Assembly (NCBI GenBank): GCA_018814265.1
Contig: JAHIZU010000294.1
Span: 1-6,699 of the forward strand
From: Candidatus Margulisiibacteriota bacterium
GTDB taxonomy: Bacteria > Margulisbacteria > WOR-1 > O2-12-FULL-45-9
Direction: 5' to 3'
DNA: 6,699 nt
The position numbers were made by a program, and so were the translations under genes. Below, piece after piece: positions 1 through 6,699 of this stretch. The notes below the pieces were generated by a model, which searched no databases, was not told the origin of the DNA, and saw nothing but the letters and a program-made list of their open reading frames with translations. Positions within the stretch are counted from its first letter, which is position 1; every line of letters starts with the position of its first letter.

Positions 1-301
1 ATCTGGCAGCCAGATCACCGGGCCGCTCAATGGCTGGGCCGGAAGTTACGCGGCAGTTAACGCCCATTTCGTTAGCAATGATGTTGGCCAGGGTGGTTTT
101 ACCTAAACCTGGAGGGCCGTAGAAAAGGAGGTGCTCCAGATTTTCCTGGCGGCCCTTGACTGCACTGATGTGAATATTCAGGTTCTCTTTGATCTTTTCC
201 TGGCCAATAAAGTTCTTAAATGTTTTTGGCCGCAAGCCCTCAAAAGCCTTATCTTCTTCTTTTCTCTCAAAGGTAATTATCCTTTCCTGCTTATCCGTCA
301 C
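1..301 (-). CDS. ruvB: Holliday junction branch migration ATPase RuvB, N-terminal 100 residues (runs off left edge)
   Basis: RuvB is the hexameric AAA+ ATPase that, with RuvA, drives branch migration of Holliday junctions in recombinational repair in the cytoplasm. The visible N-terminal part has the family hallmarks in order: the [12 protein letters not shown] block at residues 23-34, the [20 protein letters not shown] block with the Walker A motif at 62-70 (Lys68), and ANEMGV followed by [14 protein letters not shown] at about 86-99. The GTG at 301-299 is chosen as start because an in-frame TGA lies 13 codons upstream with no ATG, GTG or TTG between, and an AGAGGA ribosome binding site sits 9 nt before it. 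The gene overlaps the end of the upstream transglycosylase gene by 11 bp and reads in the same direction, so the two are probably co-transcribed. Sensor and C-terminal winged-helix parts lie outside the window. Identification is very secure. Confidence 0.96.
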   Translation of the reverse strand, partial: MTDKQERIITFERKEEDKAFEGLRPKTFKNFIGQEKIKENLNIHISAVKGRQENLEHLLFYGPPGLGKTTLANIIANEMGVNCRVTSGPAIERPGDLAAR

Positions 302-2357
302 TGGAGTAGGTCCTCTTGTAACCGTAATAGCTTTTCATGACCTTTTTTACGTAGTTCCTGGTTTCCCAAAGAGGAATATCTTCGACAAATTCATCCAGAT
401 CGAATTGTTGGTACTTTTTTAGCCATTTTTCAACTCTGACCGGCCCGCCATTATACCCAGCCAAAGCTAAAGAAATATTGCCGTTAAAACGCCTGATCAG
501 GCCAGCAAGATAGTAAGTGCCCATCTGAATATTGATGCGCGGATCATACATGTTCCAGCGTGAGTAGCTCAGTCCCAGATCGCGAGAGATGCTGCGGCCT
601 GTGCTGGGAATGATCTGCATCAGGCCATGAGCCCGGGAGCGGGAAAGCGCCTGGGATTTAAAGCGGCTTTCTTCGCGGATCACCGCATAAGTCAAATGAG
701 GGTCAAGACCGTACATTTTTGAGTATTTTTCTACATAGCTCCAGTAACCGCGCGGATACGAGAACCGCCACAGGCGCGGGTCGATTCCGGCCAGAGAGCC
801 GGAGAGCATGGCATCATTGATCTTTTTATCGGCAAACCAGATTGGCTTGGCAAATTTACCTTTCATAACATAGGCATTGTATTTAGCCAGGCTAACTTTT
901 TCTTTTTTGATCAAGGGAACCTTTTCCTCAATAAATGCCGCTTCCTCAACAGCTTCGTCGCCTAAATCCAGGGCGAGAAGTTCTTGGTATTTTCGTTCGT
1001 GACTGGTGGTTTCAACAGAATCACCGTCTAGATCTGAAATAACTTCAGACAAATCAGGAATGGCGTTGGGGTTGAGGGAAATGCCATTTTTGGCCAGTTC
1101 TTCACGGGCGCGATAAGCGTAATAAGAATGATCATGCCTGGCGACCGTGGTTTTGTAGGCCATAATTGCTTTATCGGTTTTGCCGGCTTTTTCCGCGCAT
1201 TTAGCAGCCCAGAAGAGCAGGCGATCAGACACCTTGTCGGCCGGAAGCTCAAGCGCACGGGCAAAATTTTGATAAGCCTCTTCATAGCGGCCCTGTTTGT
1301 AATAAATGTTGCCGATCAGCCAGACAATGTCAGGAAAAAGCTCTGAGTTGGGATAGCTGGTGGCCAGTTTTTCATAGGTCAAAAGGGCCTGTTCTGTTTG
1401 GTTCATCTGAGTGTAATAGCGGCCAAGGTAGCTGAGGGCATCATCAGCAGAATGGCTGTTGGGATAACTGGCAACAATTTTTTCCAGGAGGGAAATACTG
1501 GCCCGTGGGCTATTTTGATAATCATAGGTAAGAGCTAGATAGAACATGGCTTCTGGTTTTGAGTCCCGGTCCAGATTTATTGCCTGGCTAAAATATTTTG
1601 CTGCGGTATCCAGCTTGCCGTTCCTTAAAAAGATCCTGCCGAGCATTAATAACGCTTCATCATAAAAGGAACTCTTCTTATAGAATTTTGTCAAACGGTA
1701 AAAACATTCTTTGGCCCCGGCGTAATTTTTTTTATCAAAATATTTTACGCCCAGGTTATATTGCGCGGCAGCGGGGACTTCGTAGCCAGCTAAGTGCTTG
1801 CTCTTGGCCAGGTGGTCTAACCTAATTAAGGCTTTTTCAGACCAGTCGCTGCTTGGATGAAGCAGGTCCAGATTGCGGTAAACGCGGGCTGCGTCAGCGT
1901 AGTTCCCCTGCTGCTCAAGAACTGAGCCGAGCAGATATCGTGCCTGGTCCACCTCCTCATAGGTGGGGAAGCGGGCGATCAAATCCCTTAAGGTTTTAGC
2001 AGCGGTCTCAGGCTGGCGGTCCTCCAGCTGAAGCTGGGCCATGGCAAACAGGGAGTGGGGCACCAGCACGCTATCCTTAAAATCGCCCAGAACAATGCTG
2101 TAAACCTGTAGGGCTTCCTTAACGTGATGTTTTTTTTGATAGGCCTGGGCAATATAGTAATAGCTGTAATCAAGCAAGGGATAGGAATAGTCATTTAGGG
2201 TGAGTTTAAAGCTATTTATGGCTGCGTAGTATTTTCCCTCAGCTAATAAATTGTACCCCTCTTTAAACGCGGGCCGTGCCTCCAGTGTGGCTGAGAAGGC
2301 AGGGAAAGCCTGCGTTAATAAAAAGGAGAGAGAGAGTAAAACCAACTGTAAGCGCAT
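291..2357 (-). CDS. slt: Secreted TPR-rich soluble lytic transglycosylase (Slt70-like, GH23)
   Basis: The 688-residue product is predicted to cleave the MurNAc-GlcNAc bond of peptidoglycan to give 1,6-anhydroMurNAc ends, acting outside the cytoplasmic membrane. Residues 1-22 look like a signal peptide (Arg2, a Leu/Val-rich core, possible cleavage after Ala-Phe-Ser). Residues 31-425 form a chain of roughly ten TPR-like helical hairpins, comparable in place to the superhelical U domain of E. coli Slt70. An acidic linker (about 433-480) and an L-domain-like stretch (about 488-533) follow. The catalytic domain is 534-688, with the general acid Glu563 in REESRF, GLMQI at 578-582, AGYNGG at 633-638 and ETRNYVKKV from 665. 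ATG 2357 is preferred because a hydrophobic leader starts there. ATG 2384 and TTG 2393 lie upstream, lack a ribosome binding site and fall inside the predicted promoter. It is followed by overlapping ruvB. The catalytic assignment is secure; the exact subfamily is not. Confidence 0.92.
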   Translation of the reverse strand: MRLQLVLLSLSFLLTQAFPAFSATLEARPAFKEGYNLLAEGKYYAAINSFKLTLNDYSYPLLDYSYYYIAQAYQKKHHVKEALQVYSIVLGDFKDSVLVPHSLFAMAQLQLEDRQPETAAKTLRDLIARFPTYEEVDQARYLLGSVLEQQGNYADAARVYRNLDLLHPSSDWSEKALIRLDHLAKSKHLAGYEVPAAAQYNLGVKYFDKKNYAGAKECFYRLTKFYKKSSFYDEALLMLGRIFLRNGKLDTAAKYFSQAINLDRDSKPEAMFYLALTYDYQNSPRASISLLEKIVASYPNSHSADDALSYLGRYYTQMNQTEQALLTYEKLATSYPNSELFPDIVWLIGNIYYKQGRYEEAYQNFARALELPADKVSDRLLFWAAKCAEKAGKTDKAIMAYKTTVARHDHSYYAYRAREELAKNGISLNPNAIPDLSEVISDLDGDSVETTSHERKYQELLALDLGDEAVEEAAFIEEKVPLIKKEKVSLAKYNAYVMKGKFAKPIWFADKKINDAMLSGSLAGIDPRLWRFSYPRGYWSYVEKYSKMYGLDPHLTYAVIREESRFKSQALSRSRAHGLMQIIPSTGRSISRDLGLSYSRWNMYDPRINIQMGTYYLAGLIRRFNGNISLALAGYNGGPVRVEKWLKKYQQFDLDEFVEDIPLWETRNYVKKVMKSYYGYKRTYSSDG
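311..317 (-). promoter_or_regulatory. Ribosome binding site of ruvB, inside the slt coding region
   Basis: On the minus strand AAGAGGA lies 9 nt upstream of the GTG start of ruvB. It is wholly within the last codons of the upstream transglycosylase gene, where it encodes part of the Lys-Arg-Thr stretch. It supports the GTG start and suggests that translation of ruvB is coupled to the end of the upstream gene. Confidence 0.7.
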
Positions 2358-2364
2358 AAATGTA

Positions 2365-2393
2365 ATTATAGCGCAGCTTGTCATAGAATACAA
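2365..2393 (-). promoter_or_regulatory. Predicted sigma70-type promoter for slt-ruvB
   Basis: On the minus strand a perfect TATAAT (2370-2365) lies 17 nt after TTGTAT (2393-2388), a weak -35 with the TTG core. Transcription would start 6-8 nt after the -10, at about 2359-2357, which is on or next to the slt ATG. There is no purine-rich ribosome binding site before that ATG. The -35 overlaps that of the opposing promoter region. This is predicted from motif match and spacing only. Confidence 0.55.
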
Positions 2394-2406
2394 TTTTGGC
2401 TATACT
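2378..2406 (+). promoter_or_regulatory. Predicted sigma70-type promoter for the glgB unit
   Basis: TTGTCA (2378-2383) and TATACT (2401-2406) each match the sigma70 consensus at five of six positions and are separated by the ideal 17 nt. The expected start is around 2413, leaving a very short leader of about 15 nt that begins just before the GGAG ribosome binding site. The -35 lies inside the footprint of the opposite-facing slt promoter, so occupancy by polymerase should be mutually exclusive. Motif-based prediction. Confidence 0.65.
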
Positions 2407-2414
2407 TATAGTCT

Positions 2415-2418
2415 GGAG
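2415..2418 (+). promoter_or_regulatory. Ribosome binding site deciding the GTG start of glgB
   Basis: GGAG (within CTGGAGAA) stands 9 nt before GTG 2428. It decides the start of this gene. The open frame extends back to 2251 inside the opposite gene, but everything before about 2413 is upstream of the predicted transcription start. The next plausible in-frame internal ATG (2695) has no such site. Confidence 0.7.
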
Positions 2419-2427
2419 AACCAATTC

Positions 2428-2790
2428 GTGTTGTTCAAAACTATTATCAAATACACTGCCTTATTTGTTTTTTGCGCTTTGCTTGTTTTGCTGATAGCGG
2501 GCCTGCTTTTCTTTCGGCCGGCTGCGCCATCTTTGCAGCAGGTGTTAGATCAACAGCCTTTGTCATCGCCAGATTTTCGTTCAATAATTCCCGCTTGGCT
2601 TGCTATGTTAGCGGTATCTTTTTTTTCCTTCCTGGGCATCCAGCTTTATGAAATAGTCCGGGACAAAATAAATAGCCCCAAATTGTTCTCTGACATGGAA
2701 CAAGCAGCCTTGCCCATCAGGATTGAGCGGCCTGCCCTGGTATTGCCCAACCCGGAGACCCAAAAACCCAAGGTGATCTACGGCCAGTCC
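2428..2790 (+). other. N-terminal two-helix membrane anchor and linker of the branching enzyme
   Basis: These 121 codons precede the recognisable GlgB core. Helix 1 covers about residues 10-29 (coding 2455-2514; [17 protein letters not shown]). A roughly 22-residue loop with Gln, Pro and Asp follows, then helix 2 covers about 52-73 (2581-2646; [16 protein letters not shown]). Lys4 and Lys8 before helix 1 and Arg78/Lys80 after helix 2 suggest both ends face the cytoplasm, keeping the enzyme inside the cell but bound to the inner membrane. Residues 81-121 are a Pro-containing linker. I do not recognise this extension as a named domain. Confidence 0.75.
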
Positions 2791-4683
2791 TTGTTTACGG
2801 AGTATGATATTTTTCTTTTTAAAGAAGGGAACCACTCCAGGCTCCAGGACAAACTGGGCGCGCATTTAATGACTATAGACAAAGAGCCGGGGGTTTATTT
2901 TGCCGTCTGGGCGCCGAACGCGGAAAAGGTTTCCGTGATCGGGGATTTCAACTATTGGACCCCCGATGAATATTTGCTGGCGCCGCGCTGGGACGGATCA
3001 GGTATCTGGGAAGGTTTTGTCCCCGGGCTTAAGGACCATTCGCTTTACAAATATCATATTACTTCCAAATATAATGGTTTCCGGATTGAAAAAGGCGATC
3101 CCTATGCTTTTTTCTGGGAAACCGCGCCGCGCACAGCCTCGATTGTCTGGTCGCTGGATTATCAGTGGGGGGATGAGGCGTGGCTGCGCCAGCGGGGCCA
3201 GGCTAATGCCTTGAACGCGCCGATGTCAGTTTACGAGGTCCATTTAGGCTCGTGGCGCAGGGTGCCGGAGGAGGGGAACCGTTCCCTCAATTATCGGGAA
3301 ATGGCCCATCATCTGGCGGATTATTGCAAACAGACAGGGTTTACCCATGTTGAGTTCCTGCCGGTTATGGAGCATCCATTTTATGGCTCCTGGGGGTATC
3401 AGACCACAGGTTATTTTGCGCCAACCAGCCGCTACGGCACGCCGCAGGATTTTATGTATCTGGTTGATCATTTGCATCAAAACGGTATTGGCGTGATCAT
3501 TGACTGGGTGCCTTCGCATTTTCCCTCTGATCAACACGGTTTGGCCTATTTTGACGGCACCCATCTCTATGAACACGAAGATCCCAGAAAAGGTTTTCAC
3601 CCGGACTGGAAGAGCTATATTTTTAATTATGGCCGAAATGAGGTCAAAGGTTTCCTAATCAGTAGCGCCCTGTTTTGGTTGGAGAAATATCACATTGATT
3701 GTATCAGGATCGACGCAGTCGCCTCCATGATCTATCTGGACTATTCTAGGAAAGAAGGAGAATGGATCCCTAATGAGCATGGCGGGCGGGAAAATCTGGA
3801 AGCAATGCATTTCCTGCAGCGGCTCAATCAGGTTGTTTATGGCGAGCACCCAGACGTGCAAACTATTGCCGAGGAATCAACTGCCTGGCCCATGGTAACG
3901 CGGCCAATTGACATGGGCGGTCTTGGTTTTGGCCTTAAATGGAACATGGGCTGGATGCACGATACCCTTAAGTATATTTCACAAGATCCGATCTTTCGGA
4001 AGTATCACCAGGATGAGTTGTCTTTCAGCCTCTGGTACGCTTTTTTTGAGAACTTTATGCTTTCTTTGTCCCATGACGAAGTGGTCCATGGCAAAGGCTC
4101 AATGTTTGGCAAAATGCCTGGCGATGACTGGCAAAAATTTGCTAATCTGCGGCTGCTTTATGGCTACATGTTTGGTCATCCGGGCAAGAAACTGCTTTTT
4201 ATGGGCTGTGAATTTGGCCAGTGGAAAGAATGGACCCATGAAGAAAGCTTGGAATGGCACGCGCTCGATTATGCACCGCACCAGCAGCTGCTGAACTGGG
4301 TTAGTGACCTTAATCATCTCTATCGGGCTGAACCATCACTTTTTGAAAATGATTTTGGCCAGGACGGCTTTGAATGGATTGACTTTGGTGACCACCAAAA
4401 CAGTGTCATTAGTTTTATTCGCAAAGGCCGCTCCAACAGCGACATCCTGCTGGTAGTCTGTAATTTTACTCCAGTGCCCCGATTAAATTATCGGGTGGGG
4501 GTGCCGGTTGACGGTTTCTGGCAGGAAAAGCTGAATAGCGATGCCAGGGAATATGGCGGCAGCGGCCTGGGCAACTTTGGCGGCTTTGCGGCTGATCCGG
4601 TGCCAGCGCATGGCAGACCATTTTCTCTAAATTTAACGCTCCCGCCGTTGGGTGTGGTATTTTTTAAGAGCAGCGGAAGATAA
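2428..4683 (+). CDS. glgB: 1,4-alpha-glucan branching enzyme GlgB with N-terminal membrane hairpin
   Basis: The enzyme cuts alpha-1,4-glucan chains and transfers the pieces to O6 of glucose to make alpha-1,6 branches in glycogen-like polymers (GH13 with CBM48). Of 751 residues, about 122-751 match a short-form GlgB. They comprise a CBM48-like domain (about 140-235; [20 protein letters not shown]), a TIM barrel with DWVPSHF (Asp359, His364), nucleophile Asp429 in [10 protein letters not shown], acid/base Glu482 in TIAEEST and Asp550 in SHDEVVHGK, and a C-terminal beta-sandwich. Spacing of the triad (53 and 121 residues) equals that I recall for E. coli GlgB Asp405/Glu458/Asp526. Residues 1-121 are not normal GlgB: they hold two hydrophobic helices (about 10-29 and 52-73) and a Pro-rich linker. 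Start GTG 2428 rests on GGAG and a good promoter upstream; a downstream start at Met90 (2695) would drop the helices but has no ribosome binding site. It is followed 2 nt later by the nucleotidyltransferase gene. Confidence 0.95.
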   Translation: MLFKTIIKYTALFVFCALLVLLIAGLLFFRPAAPSLQQVLDQQPLSSPDFRSIIPAWLAMLAVSFFSFLGIQLYEIVRDKINSPKLFSDMEQAALPIRIERPALVLPNPETQKPKVIYGQSLFTEYDIFLFKEGNHSRLQDKLGAHLMTIDKEPGVYFAVWAPNAEKVSVIGDFNYWTPDEYLLAPRWDGSGIWEGFVPGLKDHSLYKYHITSKYNGFRIEKGDPYAFFWETAPRTASIVWSLDYQWGDEAWLRQRGQANALNAPMSVYEVHLGSWRRVPEEGNRSLNYREMAHHLADYCKQTGFTHVEFLPVMEHPFYGSWGYQTTGYFAPTSRYGTPQDFMYLVDHLHQNGIGVIIDWVPSHFPSDQHGLAYFDGTHLYEHEDPRKGFHPDWKSYIFNYGRNEVKGFLISSALFWLEKYHIDCIRIDAVASMIYLDYSRKEGEWIPNEHGGRENLEAMHFLQRLNQVVYGEHPDVQTIAEESTAWPMVTRPIDMGGLGFGLKWNMGWMHDTLKYISQDPIFRKYHQDELSFSLWYAFFENFMLSLSHDEVVHGKGSMFGKMPGDDWQKFANLRLLYGYMFGHPGKKLLFMGCEFGQWKEWTHEESLEWHALDYAPHQQLLNWVSDLNHLYRAEPSLFENDFGQDGFEWIDFGDHQNSVISFIRKGRSNSDILLVVCNFTPVPRLNYRVGVPVDGFWQEKLNSDAREYGGSGLGNFGGFAADPVPAHGRPFSLNLTLPPLGVVFFKSSGR
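4675..4679 (+). promoter_or_regulatory. Ribosome binding site of the nucleotidyltransferase gene
   Basis: GGAAG at the very end of the branching-enzyme gene stands 6 nt before ATG 4686. The stop TAA (4681-4683) lies between them, an arrangement typical of translational coupling within one message. The match to the anti-Shine-Dalgarno sequence is moderate. Confidence 0.5.
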
Positions 4684-4685
4684 AG

Positions 4686-6699
4686 ATGAAAGCAGCGATA
4701 TTAGCAGGTGGATTGGGGACAAGGCTTCACCCTTTAACAGTTGATCTTCCCAAACCGATGGTGCCTCTGGCCAACCGGCCGATCATGAGCTATCTGGTCG
4801 AGCTTTTGGCCCGGCATGGGTTTGATGACCTTTGCGTTTTGCTATACCACCAACCAGAAGTTATCAAAGATTATTTTAAAGACGGCAGGGAATTCGGCGT
4901 AAAAATTAAGTATGTTGAAGCACCCAAGGACTTTGGCACTGCCGGCGCGATCAGGTTTGCCTGCTCTGATCTCAAAGAGCCGCTCTTGGTTATTAGCGCT
5001 GATCTTGTCACGGATATTGATCTGACCGCAGCGCTCGATTTCCACAAGAAGAAGAAAGCTCTGGCTACGATTGTTCTCACAAGGGTGGGAAACCCGCTGC
5101 CTTACGGCATCGTTATCTCCGACCAGCGGGGCAGAGTAAATAAATTCCTGGAAAAACCCACTTGGGGAGAAGTTTTCTCGGATACGGTCAACGCCGGCAT
5201 TTATATATTGGAGCCAAAAGCAATTGCCCGCATCCCTGTTCAAAAGCAATTTGACTTCAGTTATGATCTTTTTCCCGCGCTGCTAGCTGAGAACAAGGCG
5301 CTGTACGGTTATGTGGCTGAAGGGTATTGGAAGGACATCGGCAAGATTGAAGAATATGCCCGGACCCATTACGATCTGCTGACCGGCAGGGTTAAAGTTG
5401 ACCTTAAGGGAAAGAAATTTAAAAAAAGTAATATTTTTGTGGGAGAGAATGTTCAGGTGCCTGCTTCCGTGGTGCTGGATGGGGTGGGGATAATCGGCAA
5501 TAACACGATCATTGGCGAACACGTGGTCCTGAAAAACACCATTATTGGCAATGGTTGTAAAATTGCCCGGGACAGCGATTATCGCGAAGCAATTGTTTGG
5601 GACGGAGTTGAAATCGGGCCTGAAGTCAGACTGGAGCGGGCCATTGTCTGCAATGATGCTGTAATCGGCGCCCTGGCTGATCTTCAGGAAGGTTCAGTGA
5701 TCGGCAGCGAAACAAAAGTCGGTCGGGAAGCAGTGATCCATCCTTTTATCAAGGTCTGGCCCAGAAAGGAGATCGAGGATAAATCAAGCGTTTCCCGCTC
5801 AGTTATATGGCGGGAACGTTGGACCAGGGCTGTTTTCGACCAGCATGGGGTGACCGGCGTTTGTAATGTTGAGATCACACCGCAGTTTGCGGCGGCGCTG
5901 GGCGCAGCGTATGGTTCGGTCCTGGGCAAAGGCAGCATGATTTCCTGCAGCCGCGACAGCCATAAAGCGTCGCGCATGATCTTCCGCGCTTTAATCGCCG
6001 GTATTTTATCCACCGGTGTTAATATTTCTGACCTGGAAATGGTGCCGATCCCGGTCAACCGCTACGAAGTGCGCTCGCTCAAGTCCAAGGGCGGATTTCA
6101 TGTCCGTAAATCACCCTTTGATCCCGAGGTCATTGATATTAAATTCTTTGATGAAAGAGGGATGGATATCAGCTCGGCGGTTGAAAAAAAGGTCGAGCGC
6201 AATTTCTTTGGCGAAGATTTTGTCCGGGCCAGGATAGAGGAAGCCGGCGAATTAAGTTATCCCATTCACCGTGTGACAGAGGAATACCGGGCCGGGCTTT
6301 TTGAGCATCTGGATATTAAGACCATTGCCGGTTCCAATATCAAGCTGGCCATAAATTATGCATATGGCTCGGCGTCCCAGCTTTTTCCGTCGATCATGGG
6401 GGAGTTGGGATTGGAAGTGGTTGCCCTGGACGCTTATATTGACGAGACCAAAATAACCAAGGATCGCGAGGCTTTTGAGAGATCCCAACACCAGATGGCG
6501 CAGATCGTCAAAAGCCTGGGGAATGACCTGGGTATCATCATGGATACTGGTGCGGAGAAGATCTTTCTGTGCGATGAAAAAGGCCAGATGGTCGATGGCC
6601 GCAAAGCTTTAGCCATGATGGCCTTGCTGGCGCTGAGATCGAACAAGAACAGCGTTATCGCGGTGCCGGTTAAGGAATCGATGGTTATTGATGAATTGG
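4686..6699 (+). CDS. Sugar-phosphate nucleotidyltransferase fused to beta-helix and phosphomannomutase-like domain (3' end outside window)
   Basis: The first 671 residues are visible; relatives of this architecture that I recall run to about 830. Residues 1-235 are a nucleotidyltransferase of the mannose-1-phosphate guanylyltransferase / glucose-1-phosphate adenylyl- or thymidylyltransferase fold. It has the signature LAGGLGTRLHPLT with PKPMVP at the N-terminus, metal-site Asp106 in SADLVTDID, EKP at 156-158, NAG at 169-171 and WKDIG with Asp217. Residues about 248-375 carry repeated hexapeptide-like units of a left-handed beta-helix. From about 390 on comes an alpha-D-phosphohexomutase-like region: SRDSHKAS at 422-429 equals the domain-1 GRDTR-S block. 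However, the phosphoserine loop reads RKSPFDP (Ser476, no following His) and the metal loop reads DTGAEK (620-625) instead of DGDxDR. The first domain probably makes a nucleotide sugar, GDP-mannose being the usual annotation, while the mutase part may be inactive. The substrate cannot be decided from sequence. ATG 4686 begins exactly at the family N-terminus and lies 2 nt after glgB. Confidence 0.9.
   Translation, partial: MKAAILAGGLGTRLHPLTVDLPKPMVPLANRPIMSYLVELLARHGFDDLCVLLYHQPEVIKDYFKDGREFGVKIKYVEAPKDFGTAGAIRFACSDLKEPLLVISADLVTDIDLTAALDFHKKKKALATIVLTRVGNPLPYGIVISDQRGRVNKFLEKPTWGEVFSDTVNAGIYILEPKAIARIPVQKQFDFSYDLFPALLAENKALYGYVAEGYWKDIGKIEEYARTHYDLLTGRVKVDLKGKKFKKSNIFVGENVQVPASVVLDGVGIIGNNTIIGEHVVLKNTIIGNGCKIARDSDYREAIVWDGVEIGPEVRLERAIVCNDAVIGALADLQEGSVIGSETKVGREAVIHPFIKVWPRKEIEDKSSVSRSVIWRERWTRAVFDQHGVTGVCNVEITPQFAAALGAAYGSVLGKGSMISCSRDSHKASRMIFRALIAGILSTGVNISDLEMVPIPVNRYEVRSLKSKGGFHVRKSPFDPEVIDIKFFDERGMDISSAVEKKVERNFFGEDFVRARIEEAGELSYPIHRVTEEYRAGLFEHLDIKTIAGSNIKLAINYAYGSASQLFPSIMGELGLEVVALDAYIDETKITKDREAFERSQHQMAQIVKSLGNDLGIIMDTGAEKIFLCDEKGQMVDGRKALAMMALLALRSNKNSVIAVPVKESMVIDEL

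Noticed and set aside
1..15. Perfect 7-bp inverted repeat ATCTGGC-A-GCCAGAT at the left edge
   Set aside because: It encodes the conserved GDLAAR segment of RuvB and is cut by the window edge; most simply a coding coincidence.
2251..2427. Upstream extension of the branching-enzyme frame starting at ATG 2251 (59 extra residues)
   Set aside because: It lies antisense inside the start of the transglycosylase gene, is polar with no family resemblance, and is upstream of the predicted transcription start. The ribosome binding site and promoter favour GTG 2428.
3244..3600. 118-codon open frame antisense to glgB, and similar antisense frames at 2608-2865, 4099-4317 and 4842-5249
   Set aside because: They mirror the codon structure of secure genes on the other strand, have no recognisable domains and no ribosome binding sites that I could see.
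4478..4495. CCCGAT-6-ATCGGG inverted repeat, considered as a terminator or operator
   Set aside because: It is inside the glgB coding region, the stem is only 6 bp, and no T-run follows.
5421..5427. Run of seven A at the junction of the transferase and beta-helix domains, considered for slippage making a short transferase
   Set aside because: The run is too short to be convincing, not in slippery phase, and Lys-rich linkers naturally produce it.
6185..6191. In-phase A AAA AAG heptamer, the dnaX-type -1 frameshift site, in the mutase-like domain
   Set aside because: No Shine-Dalgarno-like element about 10 nt upstream and no clear downstream hairpin. Glu-Lys-Lys codons make this heptamer by chance, and the zero frame continues with good family similarity.
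1..6699. Search for CRISPR arrays, IS ends, tRNA genes, toxin-antitoxin or defence genes
   Set aside because: No repeated spacer pattern, terminal repeats, cloverleaf or relevant protein motifs were seen; the window is fully explained by four metabolic, wall and repair genes.

Overview
The window reads as chromosomal DNA from a bacterium, probably an uncultivated lineage. It holds four protein genes in two divergent, tightly packed units, and I see no sign of mobile elements, CRISPR, tRNA or rRNA. The signal-peptide-bearing lytic transglycosylase implies a peptidoglycan wall. The last gene, a nucleotidyltransferase fused to a mutase-like domain, has an architecture I associate with Cyanobacteria and relatives such as Margulisbacteria/Saganbacteria, and also Actinobacteria. 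This placement is a low-confidence inference from memory; no marker gene here settles it.

Leftward unit (minus strand, 2357 down to 1): a secreted TPR-rich soluble lytic transglycosylase (slt-like), followed with an 11-bp overlap by ruvB, the Holliday-junction branch-migration motor. Only the first 100 residues of RuvB are inside the window. The overlap and the ribosome binding site inside the end of slt indicate co-transcription.

Rightward unit (plus strand, 2428 to the right edge): a GlgB-type 1,4-alpha-glucan branching enzyme with a complete catalytic triad. Ahead of its core it carries about 120 extra residues containing two predicted membrane helices. Two bases after its stop begins a large nucleotidyltransferase / left-handed beta-helix / phosphomannomutase-like fusion, which runs off the right edge. 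The pair suggests a unit for alpha-glucan and sugar-nucleotide (activated mannose or glucose) metabolism. The mutase-like domain has lost the usual catalytic and metal-binding motifs.

The 70-base gap between the units (2358-2427) contains two interleaved sigma70-type promoters pointing in opposite directions. Their -35 regions overlap, so the two units probably compete for RNA polymerase. The leftward promoter places the transcription start essentially on the slt start codon, suggesting a leaderless message.

The most unusual item is the membrane-anchored branching enzyme. I found no evidence of a defence system, a mobile element or a wholly new system. Nearly all of the window is coding, and no non-coding stretch exceeds 300 bases.
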